A DNA stretch of 64,000 bases from Limnanthes douglasii subsp. nivea (lineage: Eukaryota > Streptophyta > Magnoliopsida > Brassicales > Limnanthaceae): NCBI GenBank assembly GCA_036936605.1, contig JAUPFV010000001.1, positions 167,858,643 to 167,922,642 on the forward strand. The letters are read 5' to 3'. The notes beneath the pieces were generated by a model. It ran no database searches and was not told the origin of the DNA. It saw only the letters and a list, made by a program, of their open reading frames with translations. Both the position numbers and the translations under genes were made by a program. Each line of letters opens with the position of its first letter. Within the stretch, counting starts at the first letter, position 1. Positions 20,907 to 32,542 of this stretch are shown one piece after another.

Positions 20907-21296
20907 AAACTACCAAGGAAACCTTTGCTTTAGAGAGAGAAAGCTCTGAGTAAATTTGCAGAGTAAATGTGAAAGAGATAGTAAAACAGTAGAAAGTGAT
21001 TTGAATTTATAGTATATCTGAAAAGAGGAGTTGATTCCTAGGAGAATTCGAAAAGTTTAGCAATGATTAAAAGACGGCGCTGATGTCACCATTTGTAATT
21101 AAAGAGGTTGCTTTTCGAAGAAGGTGGTGCGAAATTCAAGGTGAAAAAACGGCTGGAGTGACCAATCAGAGAGCGACACGTGTCCCACGAACTCTGGCAA
21201 AAACCGTTTTGTATTCGTGAAGCTTTATCTATTCGGGTAAACCCATAAACCTATCCGGATTGAAAACTACTTCTAGCATCGGACTGTTTTTCAGGT
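20907..21296 (-). promoter_or_regulatory. Antisense ORF promoter, unit C
   Basis: TATA box at 21,004-21,012 and G-box at 21,177-21,182. It lies only 43 bp from the 3' LTR, which is the original position of the single promoter before triplication. Confidence 0.55.
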
Positions 21297-21325
21297 CTCT
21301 GACAAGAATACTTGTTCAAACACCT

Positions 21326-21335
21326 AAAAAAGGGG
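21326..21335 (+). other. Polypurine tract of element 3
   Basis: AAAAAAGGGG, four bases before the 3' LTR, is the expected primer for plus-strand DNA synthesis. Confidence 0.75.
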
Positions 21336-21339
21336 CTCC

Positions 21340-21777
21340 TGATGAGTCCGAATTCAGCATGCTCCCCGGACAAGGACAGATCGGTCCAAAGCCTCCGGAC
21401 CGGACAGATCGGACAGATCACATGGACCGGACAGATCACTTCGAACACTGTGACCATAGGACTGTTCGAACTATGACAAAAGTACTAAAACAACCTAAAC
21501 ACTCCTTGACTAAGCTACTTGCTCTCCTACTTAGAGCTCATGGGTCTTTGAACATGACCCGGGTCCATTAAACATGACCCGAAAGCCCATAAGGGCCCAA
21601 ACCTCACACTATAAATACTCAACCACCCGCATTAACTATGGGTAATGAGAATTAACTGCTACCAAGCTGCTTAATTATCTCTCTACTCCCTACTTTAAAC
21701 CGTTTAACACCCACACACCACCGGTTAACACCAATTAAAATTACCAGCCTACCCTCAGGCGATTATTATCCTCACCA
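21340..21777 (+). repeat. 3' LTR of element 3
   Basis: 438 bp, TG...CA, about 97.7% identical to the 5' LTR by eye. It is followed by the AAAAT target duplicate at 21,778-21,782. Its own TATA box is at 21,610-21,617. Confidence 0.95.
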
Positions 21778-21782
21778 AAAAT

Positions 21783-23090
21783 AAGACTAAAATTTACTTT
21801 ATTGTATCAATCCAACAAGTGTGTAATGTTGAGGGTATTTTATGTGATAATGAATAAATATATTTAACATTAGTTAATTAACAAGGTGGAATGACAAAAA
21901 ATGAGTTAACCATATAAGTCAAAGTGTCCACTACCATTAATATATAAAGCAATGTACTTTTTCAAGGAAATGGGGAACAATTAATACTTTTTTATTACTT
22001 TTGGCCACTTTTCTCTCTAGAATTCTTGTTTTAGTTTATCTCTCTAATATCTATGTCATTCAACGGGAAATATATTTGACATTTATATGCTAGGGTATTG
22101 TTGAAGTTATCAAAGACCATTCTCATACCTCTGCAAAGCTTTCACTAAATGCAAGAAGTTTCTTTTCTTCACTACAAACAAAAACAATTTTATTTCTTGA
22201 TTGTGAATGATGCACTATTCATCAATCTCAAAATCAGATTCTTAATAGTTTATATGTTAAGTAAAGTAAGAAACACAAAGTTCTAGTTAGATATAACGTA
22301 AATCACACATTCCTTAGCATAAAAGAAAGATGGTTTGAAACACATGCTATATTCAGAACAAGGAAATAACAACTTTACATATAAAAGGAATTCATTACGT
22401 TTCTCATAATTATGAGTGAGTCATATGGAAGTCATGCATCCACTTCAGTTGAAACTCACCCATAAACAAGTTTTATCAAATCACGTCCAACATTAACTAA
22501 ACCCCATACCTCAAAATATCAATTTGGTGGAAACACTAAACCAGAATCGGAAAAACAGCGAGGGTATACCAATAAACCTTGTTAAAATGACGAGGTCATT
22601 AGCGATGAAAATGAAGTAGCAGATGAGGAATAAACAAATGAAGATAGAGTGTAATAGAGCAGACGAGACTCTTATGTTTAATATAGGAATTGTGCGTTTA
22701 TTTGTAAGACAGGATATAAAAATATTACATTTTAATTTGTGAACTACAATTTATATCAAACGAAACATTAAAAAAAATAAAAATAAAAGTTTAAAAAATA
22801 TGAAATATATTTCTTGAAAAAAGATGAAAACAAAAAGGTAGATAAAATGATATATGAAAACATAAATTTTACCATGATACATTTTGTAACGAAATGTTAT
22901 TTGCGGTGCAAATTCGTTATAATAACGATATGAATTTCACTTAAAAGAAGAAAAATATGTCTTGTTGCAAATTTATTACAAGCCCGTGATTAATAATTAT
23001 CAATTAGCAACAAATTAAACGGCGGGTTATAAAGTATTCTTTCTCCAGTAGTGGTTCGTCAAAATCAAATCACAACCATCAAACCTTTGA
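21783..23090. other. No gene recognised, AT-rich
   Basis: Right flank of element 3. AT-rich, without a reading frame that resembles a known family on either strand. I see no LTR ends or tandem repeats. Confidence 0.4.
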
Positions 23091-23099
23091 ACATGGATC

Positions 23100-23965
23100 C
23101 ATTTCTAACTATCTTACAAACCTTGTTATTTCCAAGTTAAACATTACATCCATTATTCTATTCAAATGAGTTGAACCAATGCTTGTAGGGACACATATAA
23201 AATGAGAATTCATAATATAAAATCCACTCACTCTCATCTTCATCTGAAGAGTGCACCACAAATTTGGCAGAGTCATATCCTTCAGAAGTAATAGAAACAT
23301 CTCTCTTATCTAATATGCAATCACTTTGCCTTCTCAGTCGGCCGAGAACATCTTTCCAAAAATGACTCAGGTTCTGGCAATGCTGACATCTAATCTTAGA
23401 CTTATCAAACTCTGTTGTTGACTTCAATCTAGTTTTTCTCTGACCTTGTCGATATATATTCTCTCTAATCTCCCTTTAATGTTTAAAGCTTCATGGCTAC
23501 TACCAGAACTACTAGTCTTCCGACACAACACGACTTCCAACTCTTTGGATACAACTGTAGGTTCCAACTCATCTATTGCCATCATTTTTTTGTTGTAACA
23601 GATAGTATCCTTCAGTTGTTCATATGCAGAAAGCAATCAGTTCACCAAGATCACTACATTATCTTATCAGTGATCTTAGGGATTTTTTCATGCACATGGT
23701 CTCAAATTTGTTTTAGACTTCAACTCTTAAATATTCTTGAGACCTGCGTGAAAACATTCTCACTCAGATACATAATGATCTTGAAGTAAGTAGTTTCAAG
23801 AATTTCATACTTCTAAGCCTCACATATTTTTTCAAACATTTTAGTCTCTATTGTTAGGGTTGGAGCAACATTTGTTTTGAACCATGACTGCTCGCATTCG
23901 TTGTCGTTAGGCTTTAAAATCTCATTTTTCATTAAGCCTCTCTATATCGAGATTAGTTAGTCCCA
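23100..23965 (-). pseudogene. Copia gag-protease remnant (copy 1)
   Basis: On the minus strand 23,636-23,424 encodes a copia-type gag segment (MLSAYEQLKDTICYNKK). 23,427-23,158 encodes a zinc knuckle (RCQHCQNLSHFWKD, last Cys replaced by Val) and then the protease start. The usual WILDSG...FHMCP reads WILYYEFSFYMCPYKHWF, so the catalytic Asp is lost. The frame changes between the two segments. A second copy lies at 27.2-28.1 kb in the same orientation. Confidence 0.75.
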
Positions 23966-24300
23966 TTTTAGCTACAATACCAATTGTGATGCTTATACAA
24001 ACTCTACTTGACTTGCTCAGGTCTCAAACAGATTATTCAAAGAACTGCACCATAACACACTAGCAATTTCAGTCAAAATTAACAAAGTCATAATACAATA
24101 AGAGAAAAATTGAACACATAGATTTATCGTGGTTCGACAATTTGTCTACGTCCACTCTGAGCCACAAAGAATATAATTCCCATGGTTATTAAACATTTAC
24201 AATAGTTTACAAGCTAAAGATAACATAGGAAACATTGTGTCATCCATATGAACCTTTTATAGCATAATCTCTCAATTCTAAAAAATACTTATTTTTAAAT
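23966..24300 (-). repeat. Partial copia leader/LTR next to copy 1
   Basis: On the minus strand, directly upstream of gag, a degenerate ATTGGTAT...TAGC resembles the initiator-Met tRNA primer site of copia elements. The block 23,990-24,200 (including CTCTGAGCCACAA and CCATGGTTATTAA) recurs at 28,170-28,390 upstream of copy 2. No LTR ends could be fixed. Confidence 0.45.
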
Positions 24301-24309
24301 GAAGTTTGA

Positions 24310-24860
24310 AATTAATATGCTTAGTCCGTTCATGAAATCCTGATTCTTTGAAAAATGTTTTCCAGTATGATTATCATAGTACAATATTAGAATTTCTTGT
24401 TGAACCCCAAGCTCCCTCACCATTCCTTTCAGCCACATAAACTGTAATATATTCAGCTTCATTAGAGTACAATACTACGAAGGGTTGAAGATTTGTTTTC
24501 TAACTTACAACACTGCCAAAAACACAAACACATGTCTAGTCAAAGATTTCTTAGTATCCAGATAACGAGTATAGTCATAATCCATAAAACTTGATTCTTT
24601 ATTGTTGCAATCTGATTATCATCGCACAACATTAGAATTTCCTGATGCACCCTAAGCTCTCTCTATATTTCTTTCAACCACATAACTTTATTTATTGCTT
24701 CGATTTATATTTAGCTTTAAGGGAGGAAAATGCTACTACGGGTTATAGATTAGATTTGCAACTCAGACCACTTCCAAACAACATAATCACATATCCAGTT
24801 CCTAGTGTTCGAACAACAATCATAGTCAAAATCTATAAAACCTTCAATATCTTCTAGTCA
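24310..24860 (-). pseudogene. Copia RNase H with an internal tandem duplication
   Basis: The minus strand reads the end of a copia RNase H, for example YYDNHTGKHFSKNQDF, with many stops. The segment 24,361-24,605 repeats 24,606-24,850 with a period of 245 bp (GATTATCAT at 24,369 and 24,614). The repeat is diverged, so the duplication is old. Confidence 0.6.
24361..24850. repeat. 245-bp diverged tandem repeat
   Basis: Two copies of the RNase H segment, each holding ATTAGAATTTC, AAGCTC and CAACCACATAA-like blocks at the same spacing. Confidence 0.55.
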
Positions 24861-24869
24861 TAAACAAGC

Positions 24870-25720
24870 TACTCTATTTATCAGCCATAGACTAGTAGAT
24901 CTCTTGATGTACCTTAGAACCCACTTCATAGTATGCCAATGTTCCGAGGAGGGATTTGATATGAATCTTCTTACCAAGCTCGAAGAATAAACCAAATCAT
25001 ACATACTATATACCATACCCTACATTATACTTCCCACACCATTTGAATAAGGAATGTCTTCCATTTTATGCAACTTCACGTCTTTAATATTAACCTTTAA
25101 AGATGTTAATTCAAAATATTGAGCGACACGACAAGTGACTGGTTTCATCTCTGTTATACCAAACATGTCCACCACCTTTTTGAGATAACCTTCACGCAAT
25201 ATGAACAAGGCCCCTTTGTATATCCCTAGTTATCTTCATTTCAATGATCTTTTTGACGGAATCTAGGTCATTCATCTCAAACCTACTACTCAATATTACT
25301 TTCACGGAATTAATTTATGTTTTTTTTTCTAATAATCAACATATCATCTACATACAGTATTAGATATATATTGGCAAAAATAATATTTTTCACATAAACA
25401 CAATTTTCATAACTACTTCTTCCATAACCATTCTTGACCATGCATAAAAACACTTATACCAATTTCTAAGAGATAACTTCAGACTGTATAATTATCTATT
25501 GAAGAAGCACACCTAGTCACTCATTTCCTTGCCTATAAATCATTCAGGCTGCTTCATGTAGATGGTTTCATCAACGGTCCCATGTAGATTGTAAACCATT
25601 GCAAGAAGAACTCATATTGAATTATGTTTCACTACTGAATAGAAGATCTCATTGTAATCCACTCTCTCTTGTTGAGTGAATCCTCAAGAAAATAGTCTAC
25701 TTTTGTACCAAGCCATTTAA
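24870..25720 (-). pseudogene. Copia reverse transcriptase remnant
   Basis: Read downward on the minus strand: DETIYMKQPE (about 25,560), NWYKCF, the catalytic block YLILYVDDMLII (25,330-25,370), then YLKKVVDMFGITEMKPVT and YSNGVGSIM (25,208-25,020), then SSLVRRFISNPSSEHWH and KWVLRYIKRST (about 24,950). Stops and small indels throughout. The order and spacing are those of a normal copia pol, so this belongs to copy 2. Confidence 0.75.
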
Positions 25721-26159
25721 ACGCTAAGAATGTATTCAGTTCTCTTGAAAATACACTTGCAATCGACCAATCTCCAAACTTCATATTTATCTACCACATG
25801 TCATGTGTTTTTATTTCGAAGCAAAGCCATTTTCTCATTCATTGTAACAATACAGTTGGCTTTATCCTCACTTTCTATTTACTGCTTAAAGAACTTAGTT
25901 CAGAGTGAATCACTTCAGATACATCAACCAATACAAAATCTTCCAGCTTGGCATACTCGTACCTTTGAGGAGCTTGGATGACTCTTCTAGTCATGTCTCT
26001 TTCTATCTGGCAGGCATCATGAGCTTGAAAACATTCCAAATCCATACACCCTTCTTATCTATGTGTAATTAATGGCTCAAATCCTTTTAAGACACTAGCA
26101 AATTCTGATCTATGTGATTCCACCTCAATCATAAGTGTATTTCTTCCATTAATTTTGGC

Positions 26160-27100
26160 TTCAGCTATTTAACCACTCAAACCAAGATAATCATTCTTGT
26201 TAAATGCCATATCCTTACTAACCAGAAAGTTCATATAACCCGTTTCAAGATACCATAACTTGTAACCCTTGACGCTTATAAGATACCCAATTAATAAAAA
26301 TTGTAGGTTTTTTGGTTGGAGCTTATCTTGTCTCATATGTACATAAGCAACACAACTAAACATTCTCAGATTAAAATTATCTTAAGGCTTCTTATATACC
26401 TCACATTCTCAAGAATCGTTATATTCATTCTTTCAGCAAGACTATTTTGCTGTGAAGTGTGATCTACAATCTTATGTTGAGTGACCTATGCTGCTTTGTA
26501 GTAATTAGTAAATTAAGTTGCACATAATTCAAAATAATTGTTCATCCTGAAATTATTTACTTTTCTATTAACCTGTTTTCAAACATGATCCTTAATTGCT
26601 TGAACCTATTAAAAACTTCTCCCTTTGATTTTAAGAAATAAAAAACACAGTTTTATTGAGTGGTAATGAATGATTGACACAAAGTATCTATTACGCCAAT
26701 GAGACTGAACCCTTATATGCCTCCATTGATCTGAATGTATATAGTCAAGGGTTCTAATTTGTTGTGTGTTCATACTACATAAACTTGACTTTGCTACATT
26801 TTATGTACATATAGGATTGACAAATGTCCAAGCTAGTCAATTTATCTTTTCCAAATTGACCTTGCTTCTACAATTCCAACAATACATTCTCACTTGCTTG
26901 CATCGGTCTCCTATGCTATAAGATTGTGCCATCTATCGGTCATTCAGACAAGTTAGACATTGTGCCTATAATAGTATTACCAATCAAGAAATATAGACCA
27001 TTGGACGGTTTTCCCTTCATCAATGTCATTGTACTTCTAAAAAATTTCATGTAACCATTCTCAAATTTGATAAAACAACCTAAGTTTTCCAATATACCAA
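26160..27100 (-). pseudogene. Copia integrase remnant
   Basis: 26,363-26,169 reads FSCVAYVHMRQDKLQPKN and GYKLWYLETGYMNFLVSKDM, the C-terminal part of copia integrase. Weaker fragments of the core lie in 26,400-27,000 but are too decayed to show the DDE residues. Confidence 0.65.
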
Positions 27101-27245
27101 TACAAATTAGATTATTATCAGATCAGGGATGTATCTCACACTCATCATAATTCGATCACCGAAATCTTACAAACCTTGTTATTGTTAAGTAATAAAATGC
27201 CTACATTATGCTAATAAAATTAGTTGAATCACTATTTGTGTGGAC

Positions 27246-28130
27246 TCATATGGAATCATCTAGAATCCAAATCAAATCCATTTGGCGTTCATCTGAAGAA
27301 TGCACTAGAACCTTCATAGATTCATATATTTTAGAAGCGACAGAAACATCCCTTTGATATGATCTGCAATCACCTTTGTTTCTCAGTAATTCATGATATT
27401 TTGTCTTGGAATGACCCAGGTTTTGAAATGATGACATCTAATCTTGGACTTATCAGACTTGTTTTTTTTACTTCGATCTAGATTTTCTATAACCATACTA
27501 GTATCGCCTCTTTCTTATTTCATTCTAATGTTTAAAATGCCATGACTACTACCAAAATTCCCAGCATTTTGACATTTTTAAGACTTTGGATCTAATTGTA
27601 GGTTTAAACTCATCCATTGATATTGATTCTTTATTATAATGGATAACATCCTTCATTTTTTCATATAAATAAGGTGATTGGTTAAACAAGATCACTACAT
27701 TATCTTTATCATTGATCCTCTTACCGATGTTTGCCAAATCGATCATAATTTTTGGAGAAGTCATCAAGGTTCTCATCAAGATACTTTTTTTGCATCTTGA
27801 AACAAAAAACTTCACCTTCAAACAGATTTGATTTGTCACAGACCTTTTCATATACAACGTCTCTCGTTTGTTCCTAAATCCAACTGCTAAATTTTCTGTT
27901 AAGGCATACCTCAACACATTATCACTCACGTAGGAAATGATCGTGATATAAGAAGTTTCAAGAATTTCATGCTTCTCAATCTCAAACAATGTTTCAAAAA
28001 CCTTGGTCTCCCTTACTATGGCTGGATTAAAAATTTGTTGAACCGTGATTGCTCGTATTCATTGTCTTTGAGCTCTAAAATCCCTATTTCGTTAAACTTC
28101 TCTATCTTGATTTTGTTAGTCCCATTTCAG
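27246..28130 (-). pseudogene. Copia gag remnant (copy 2)
   Basis: 27,989-27,549 contains a gag segment (NIGKRINDKDNVVILFNQSP, MKDVIHYNKESI), homologous to copy 1. 27,437-27,246 contains the zinc-knuckle and protease start in several frames. The N-terminal gag and the initiator region (TKIKIEKFNEIG near 28,100) are recognisable. All frames are broken. Confidence 0.7.
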
Positions 28131-28149
28131 CTATATAAATCACTTCACA

Positions 28150-29290
28150 ATGACACTTTGATACTAATTATGATAATTTATACAAACTTTATTTGATATG
28201 CTCATGTCTCAAACAGATCATTCCAAGACCTATATTATGAAACATATAACAATTCTACTGAAAATTAACAAAATAATAACAGAGTAAGATAAAGTTTGAA
28301 CACATGGAATTATAATGGATCGACGATTTTTCTACATCTACTCTGAGCCACAATGAATATAATTCTCATGGTTATTTAATAATATTACCTATTTATAAGA
28401 TAAACATAGCAAAGACAATATACTGTTCACAGAAACTCCAAATTTATAGCTCACAATCAATATTCTTCCAAGATCGGTTATGATCTACTAAGTATTTTCT
28501 CTTTATATCTCTGTTACATATTTCACCAAAGTTTTATCTTTTTCTTCAAAGTCCAAAACGCACTATATATAATGCTTGATGATAATCACTCTCCTCAACA
28601 TAATATAAAAAAATCCTTAACAGAAATAACAATTTATGTTGTAACAAAGAGTAATTGAATTTTGTGTAACAGAGAATGATTTAACCATTGTAACTGACAC
28701 CTTGTACCACATGTCACCCTTAACAGCTCAAGTCCAAGGTATTCACCTTTTCGCTAGTGTACATTTTACTTCATTAGTTGACCTTAAGTCTGAAGCAGCC
28801 TTCACCTCGTCGGAGGACCTCTAGGCTCATGACCTCGCTCAAGTTTACCAATTGTCTTACCAACCGTAGCAGTTAATGTCTTTGCTTAAGCTTCATGACA
28901 GATGAACTTGATCGATTTGGCAAATACATTTCTAGCTGAAGCAGTTAAGTCCTTAATTAATGTCAATATGATATAAGAAGTTCTTTTGACTTCAACAAAG
29001 GCTTCCAAGCTGAAGCAACCGATGTTTTGGCAATGCTTAGGCCTATACAGTCGACACTTCAAAGACGCATAATCATACTCAACTTAAGTACTCAATCAAT
29101 TATGTTTTGCTGAACCAAGTAAGAACCTTACTCTCACAGTTTATCTTATAGTTACTCGACCGAATATAACTCATGTTGTTCATGTGGTTAGTCAATTTGT
29201 TATTGCTCCCACTTCTATAAGTGGGGAGTTCTTTGTATCTTGAGATATATTCGTGGCACTCACTTTTAAAGGTTATTGCTTCGTTCATTA
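28150..29290 (-). repeat. Probable copia 5' LTR and leader (copy 2)
   Basis: Directly upstream of gag on the minus strand TTAGTATCAAAG resembles the initiator-Met primer site, so the LTR should start just beyond it. 28,170-28,390 matches the leader of copy 1. I cannot fix the outer end; the stretch to about 29.1 kb has no other assignment. Confidence 0.35.
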
Positions 29291-29299
29291 TCTTCACTC

Positions 29300-29510
29300 G
29301 GGTTGCATGCTTATAGTGATGTTAACTGGGATAATGGTCCTCGTAATCGTAAATCCGCCACTGCTTTCTATTTTTTTTAGAGATTCATTAAGTTCATAGA
29401 AACACAAAAAACATGATGTTATTTCTAAATCCTTCACCGATATTGAGTATAATGCTATGACATTGACTGCATATGAGATTCTTTAGTTAAAGTAGCTCCT
29501 CACACTGTAA
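29300..29510 (+). pseudogene. Copia RNase H fragment, plus strand
   Basis: The plus strand reads a short copia RNase H: DVNWDNGPRNRKSATAFYF, then a frame change, then KHDVISKSFTDIEYNAMT and AYEIL. These match the usual RRSTTG, SRSSAEAEYRAMA and E.WL blocks. Its orientation is opposite to the neighbouring copia copies, so it is a separate insertion. Confidence 0.65.
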
Positions 29511-29560
29511 TAACAATAGTGTCACGCGTATTATAAAAAAATTATACTTTTTATAAGAGA

Positions 29561-29624
29561 GCGGAACACATTATTTAGTTAAAATAGCTCTGAGCGGAAC
29601 ACATTATTTAGTTAAAATAGCTCG
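29561..29624. repeat. Two 32-bp tandem copies
   Basis: GCGGAACACATTATTTAGTT begins at 29,561 and again at 29,593. The full 32-bp unit ends in AAAATAGCTC plus two bases. Confidence 0.85.
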
Positions 29625-29826
29625 GAGACCACTTTATTTCCATGCGTTTTATTAATTTTATATTGTTAACCTATGCAACATCTCGTTTTTTTTATATGAA
29701 ACCAACTCTTTAAATTTTTATTATTATCATTATACTACCTATGAAAATATAAAAATAACATTATAACTCATTAGCTATATGGTCCTATTCTATTATATTA
29801 TCATTTTATATTTGTTATTTGCATTT

Positions 29827-29949
29827 TATAAGATACATGAGAGCATGTGACTATCTAAATTATGAATTTGAATTTTTATAAGATACATGAGCATGTGACT
29901 ATCTAAATTATGAATTTGAATTTTTATAAGATACATGAGCATGTGACCT
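29827..29949. repeat. About 50-bp tandem repeat, 2.5 copies
   Basis: The unit begins TTATAAGATACATGAG; AGATACATGA occurs at 29,831, 29,881 and 29,929. The first copy has two extra bases (AG). Minisatellite; no coding value. Confidence 0.85.
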
Positions 29950-30930
29950 AATCATGCTAGGCGGGGACATAGGGACGGGACGGTTCACGTGTTGTCTGGA
30001 ATCTGTAAAGTATGATAATGATTGTAGACAATTTTAAGACAGAGGTGAGAGGGGTAATATTCACGTGAAATTTACGTGGTATACCGTATATCATCAAAAG
30101 AGCTGGGCATGGACCATGGTGGGCCTTACTTGGACCACACATTTCCAAAGAAATTGGAAATGTCAGGACAGTTTCGAAGAAAATTAAACATAGTTTGTGG
30201 AATTTCGCTATGGAAAACTACCAAACTTTACCTGAAATAATGCGAGCATACTCAATTCGACAATAAAATTAATAAGTCATGAATTCAAATCAATTTATTA
30301 TATATTCATGATAAATAATTTTATTTATTATTAAAATAATAAATTTATAAATATATGTATATTACTATACATATGAATTTATAAGTAACGTATGCTTATA
30401 TATAAGTTCGGTAAATTAAGTGCCAACCTATTCCGCTAGCAAAGAACATTTGTTATTATAAATATATTTATTGGTACGATTTGATTTAATTTGGGTTTTG
30501 AGTTGAACCACCGCTAAACTTATTGATTTAAATCATTAGGTTTTTTTATTTAATGTTTGATATCGTACGGTAATGTTAAGTTTTCATTTGGATTCGATTT
30601 ATTATGGGTTTCAGTTAAAAACTGGAAGTACGAACTGAACTATTAAGATTTAGTCGGTTTTACCGGTTCAGTTATCCGAGGTTTAGGAACCAAAAGTTAT
30701 TATCCTAAGATTAAATTTTAAAAGTTTATTTTGTAGATTATTGGTTTTTTTATTTTTTATATATATATATATATATGTTATAATCGATTTATTTAGTGAT
30801 GCCATATATTTTTTTACACGTTGATTTTAATTATGTGTTTTATATTGTTTTACACAAAATTATTTGTAAGATTTAAGATTTCAAAATTAAAGATTCTTTC
30901 ACTTATTTGATCGATAAATCTCAATCGGTT
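29950..30930. other. No gene recognised; AT microsatellite
   Basis: AT-rich DNA with an (AT)n run near 30,756-30,775. No protein similarity seen on either strand. Confidence 0.4.
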
Positions 30931-30934
30931 TTTT

Positions 30935-32090
30935 GTGGTCGGGAACAACATCTCAGACAATATTCTACTTTTTCAAGAACTCATCAATGGGTATCATACT
31001 AACGACAAATGCAAAAGGTTCGCTTTAAAAATCGATGTCACAAAACTTTTGACAATGTTCACTGATATCTCATCCTCGACATCCTTTTATGTATGGACTT
31101 GCCAAATAAGATGATCATGTAGATTATCCAATGTATCACTACCCAATCATATAATATTAACATTAATGATGTTCCATCTGGTAACTTTCATGACAAGAGA
31201 GGTCTTAGGCAAGGCGACCCCCTAATTTTTTTTCCAGTTTTCGTATGCAAATTTTATCTTGCATTCTTAAAGAGAAAATCAATCAGTTTGCCAATGACGG
31301 AGGGAGGCATTGAAATTCTTGATCTAAACATCTAGAATCAAGAGTCCATCTTTAAACTTTGTGGTCTTTCTTTAGTAATAACCAAGAATCTATCTAGTGT
31401 GTCTCGATTAAAACCAAGAAAATTAAAAATAATAATTTATAATCTTTAGATCTTGACTCATCTCCCTCCTGGACTTGGAGGAAAATTTTATGTCCTAGGT
31501 ATTTGGCTAGTAAATTATACAGGATGACAATCGACAATGGAGAAAACACCTCATTCCAGTTTGATCATTGGCTCATCCCTTCATCTCTGGTAACCAATTC
31601 CGGAATGAATGTCATCAAAGACTCAAGGATGGGAAAGAATCTCAAAGTTTCATACATTATCAACGATGGGCTTTGGAACTTCCCAACACATATTAGATCA
31701 ACAAGTGTTAGAAATCACAGCAACCTCTAGGAGATCAACAACATATTCTCTCAATCTTCCCCATAACACCTCTTCAATGACGTCAATTACTGAAATCCTA
31801 AAAGAGTTTGCACCAATTTCACTTTCAATGACACAAATATTTCCATCGGTACGCTCATCCCCTGTGTTGGATGGTCATGGTTAATAAATAAATTTAATCT
31901 TCTTCGTCGCTCTTTCATCATTTAACTTGCTATCTATGGTAAATTTTCCACCCACGCCAAGCTTCTTAATTGGGATTTTAATACTCTCTCGAATTATGTC
32001 TTATGAAATTTTGGTTATGAATCCATCAAATATATGTTGTTCATACTTTGGAGTGATGTTTTACCATGTCTAAAGGGAAAAGAATGATAG
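30935..32090 (+). pseudogene. LINE relic (L1-type RT and zf-RVT), plus strand
   Basis: The first part reads LINE reverse transcriptase: NISDNILLFQELINGYH and ALKIDVTK (motif A region), then after a frame change SGNFHDKRGLRQGDPL at about 31,190. The active-site FADD region is missing. A second block at 31,503-31,884 reads SKLYRMTIDNGENTSFQFDH and continues to the zf-RVT domain (about 31,870-32,080). An internal deletion lies near 31.3-31.5 kb. Many stops. Confidence 0.75.
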
Positions 32091-32171
32091 AAATGTGTCC
32101 ACTTATTCTACCCTTGCATATGCGGTATCGTATCAGATGTTTTATGACCTTCAGTTCAGGTTATTTGGCAC

Positions 32172-32542
32172 CAAAGTTGGCTATCATACCAAATCAATAT
32201 GGATGAGTTAACATTTCAACTTAGTAAATTTTTAAGAGAGAAATCTAGAGAGAGAAAGAGCTAGAGAGTTTTTAGAGAAAGAAAGTTCAAGTACAAATGA
32301 GTTCCAAAGAACAAGTGTTCAACCCCTTTATTAGAGTAGCCCTGGCCTTTATATAGAAGAGCCGAGACTTAGTCTCAAACATAATTTTGTTAAAAAAGAG
32401 GACTAATTGCTATTTAGTCCTTAACAATTATTCATAGTTACAAATACTCTTAAAAACTTACATGACTCATAATTAAATCCTTAAATTTACATTATTTACA
32501 ATTTAATCCTCAAAATCCTATTTCCATATCGGAAGCCCCCTA
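32172..32542 (-). repeat. Probable 3' LTR and polypurine tract of element 4
   Basis: A purine tract on the minus strand (CTAGGGGGCTT, 32,533-32,542) sits where the polypurine tract should be. The region to its left has a minus-strand TATA (CTATATAAAGG near 32,350-32,362) and no coding. LTR ends are not certain and there is no second copy for comparison. Confidence 0.4.

Larger units (their letters stand above)
16358..21296. repeat. Tandem triplication of a 1,646-bp segment
   Basis: Three head-to-tail units: A 16,358-18,003, B 18,004-19,649, C 19,650-21,296 (1,647 bp; one inserted base near 20,258). Each holds exon 1 of the antisense ORF and about 390 bp of its upstream promoter. By eye A and B differ at about 11 sites (0.7%), far less than the two LTRs (2.3%). 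The breakpoint has a 3-bp microhomology, CTC: AGCTCCTCC at the left end and GGTCTCTGAC at the right end combine to GGTCTCCTCC at each junction. Confidence 0.95.
8007..21777 (+). mobile_element. Element 3: complete-structure Ty3 (Tat-type) ambisense LTR retrotransposon
   Basis: A 13,771-bp element with 438-bp LTRs (TG...CA), a primer-binding site, gag, protease, RT, RNase H, second RNase H and integrase on the plus strand. A spliced antisense ORF follows on the minus strand, then a polypurine tract. I count about 10 differences between the LTRs (about 2.3%), which suggests an insertion roughly one million years old at commonly used plant rates. gag-pol contains several frameshifts and stops, so the copy is non-autonomous. 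Two extra copies of a 1,646-bp segment lengthen it; without them it would be about 10.5 kb. The double RNase H and antisense ORF place it in the Tat lineage. Confidence 0.93.

Noticed and set aside
16358..21296. Three independent gene copies or a nested element in place of a tandem repeat
   Set aside because: Units are contiguous, of equal length, with identical junctions and no target duplications or LTRs between them.
29827..29949. CRISPR-like array
   Set aside because: Repeats are directly abutting with no unique spacers, in a plant genome; a plain minisatellite.
30756..30775. AT dinucleotide run as a regulatory site
   Set aside because: Ordinary microsatellite in AT-rich DNA with no gene nearby.
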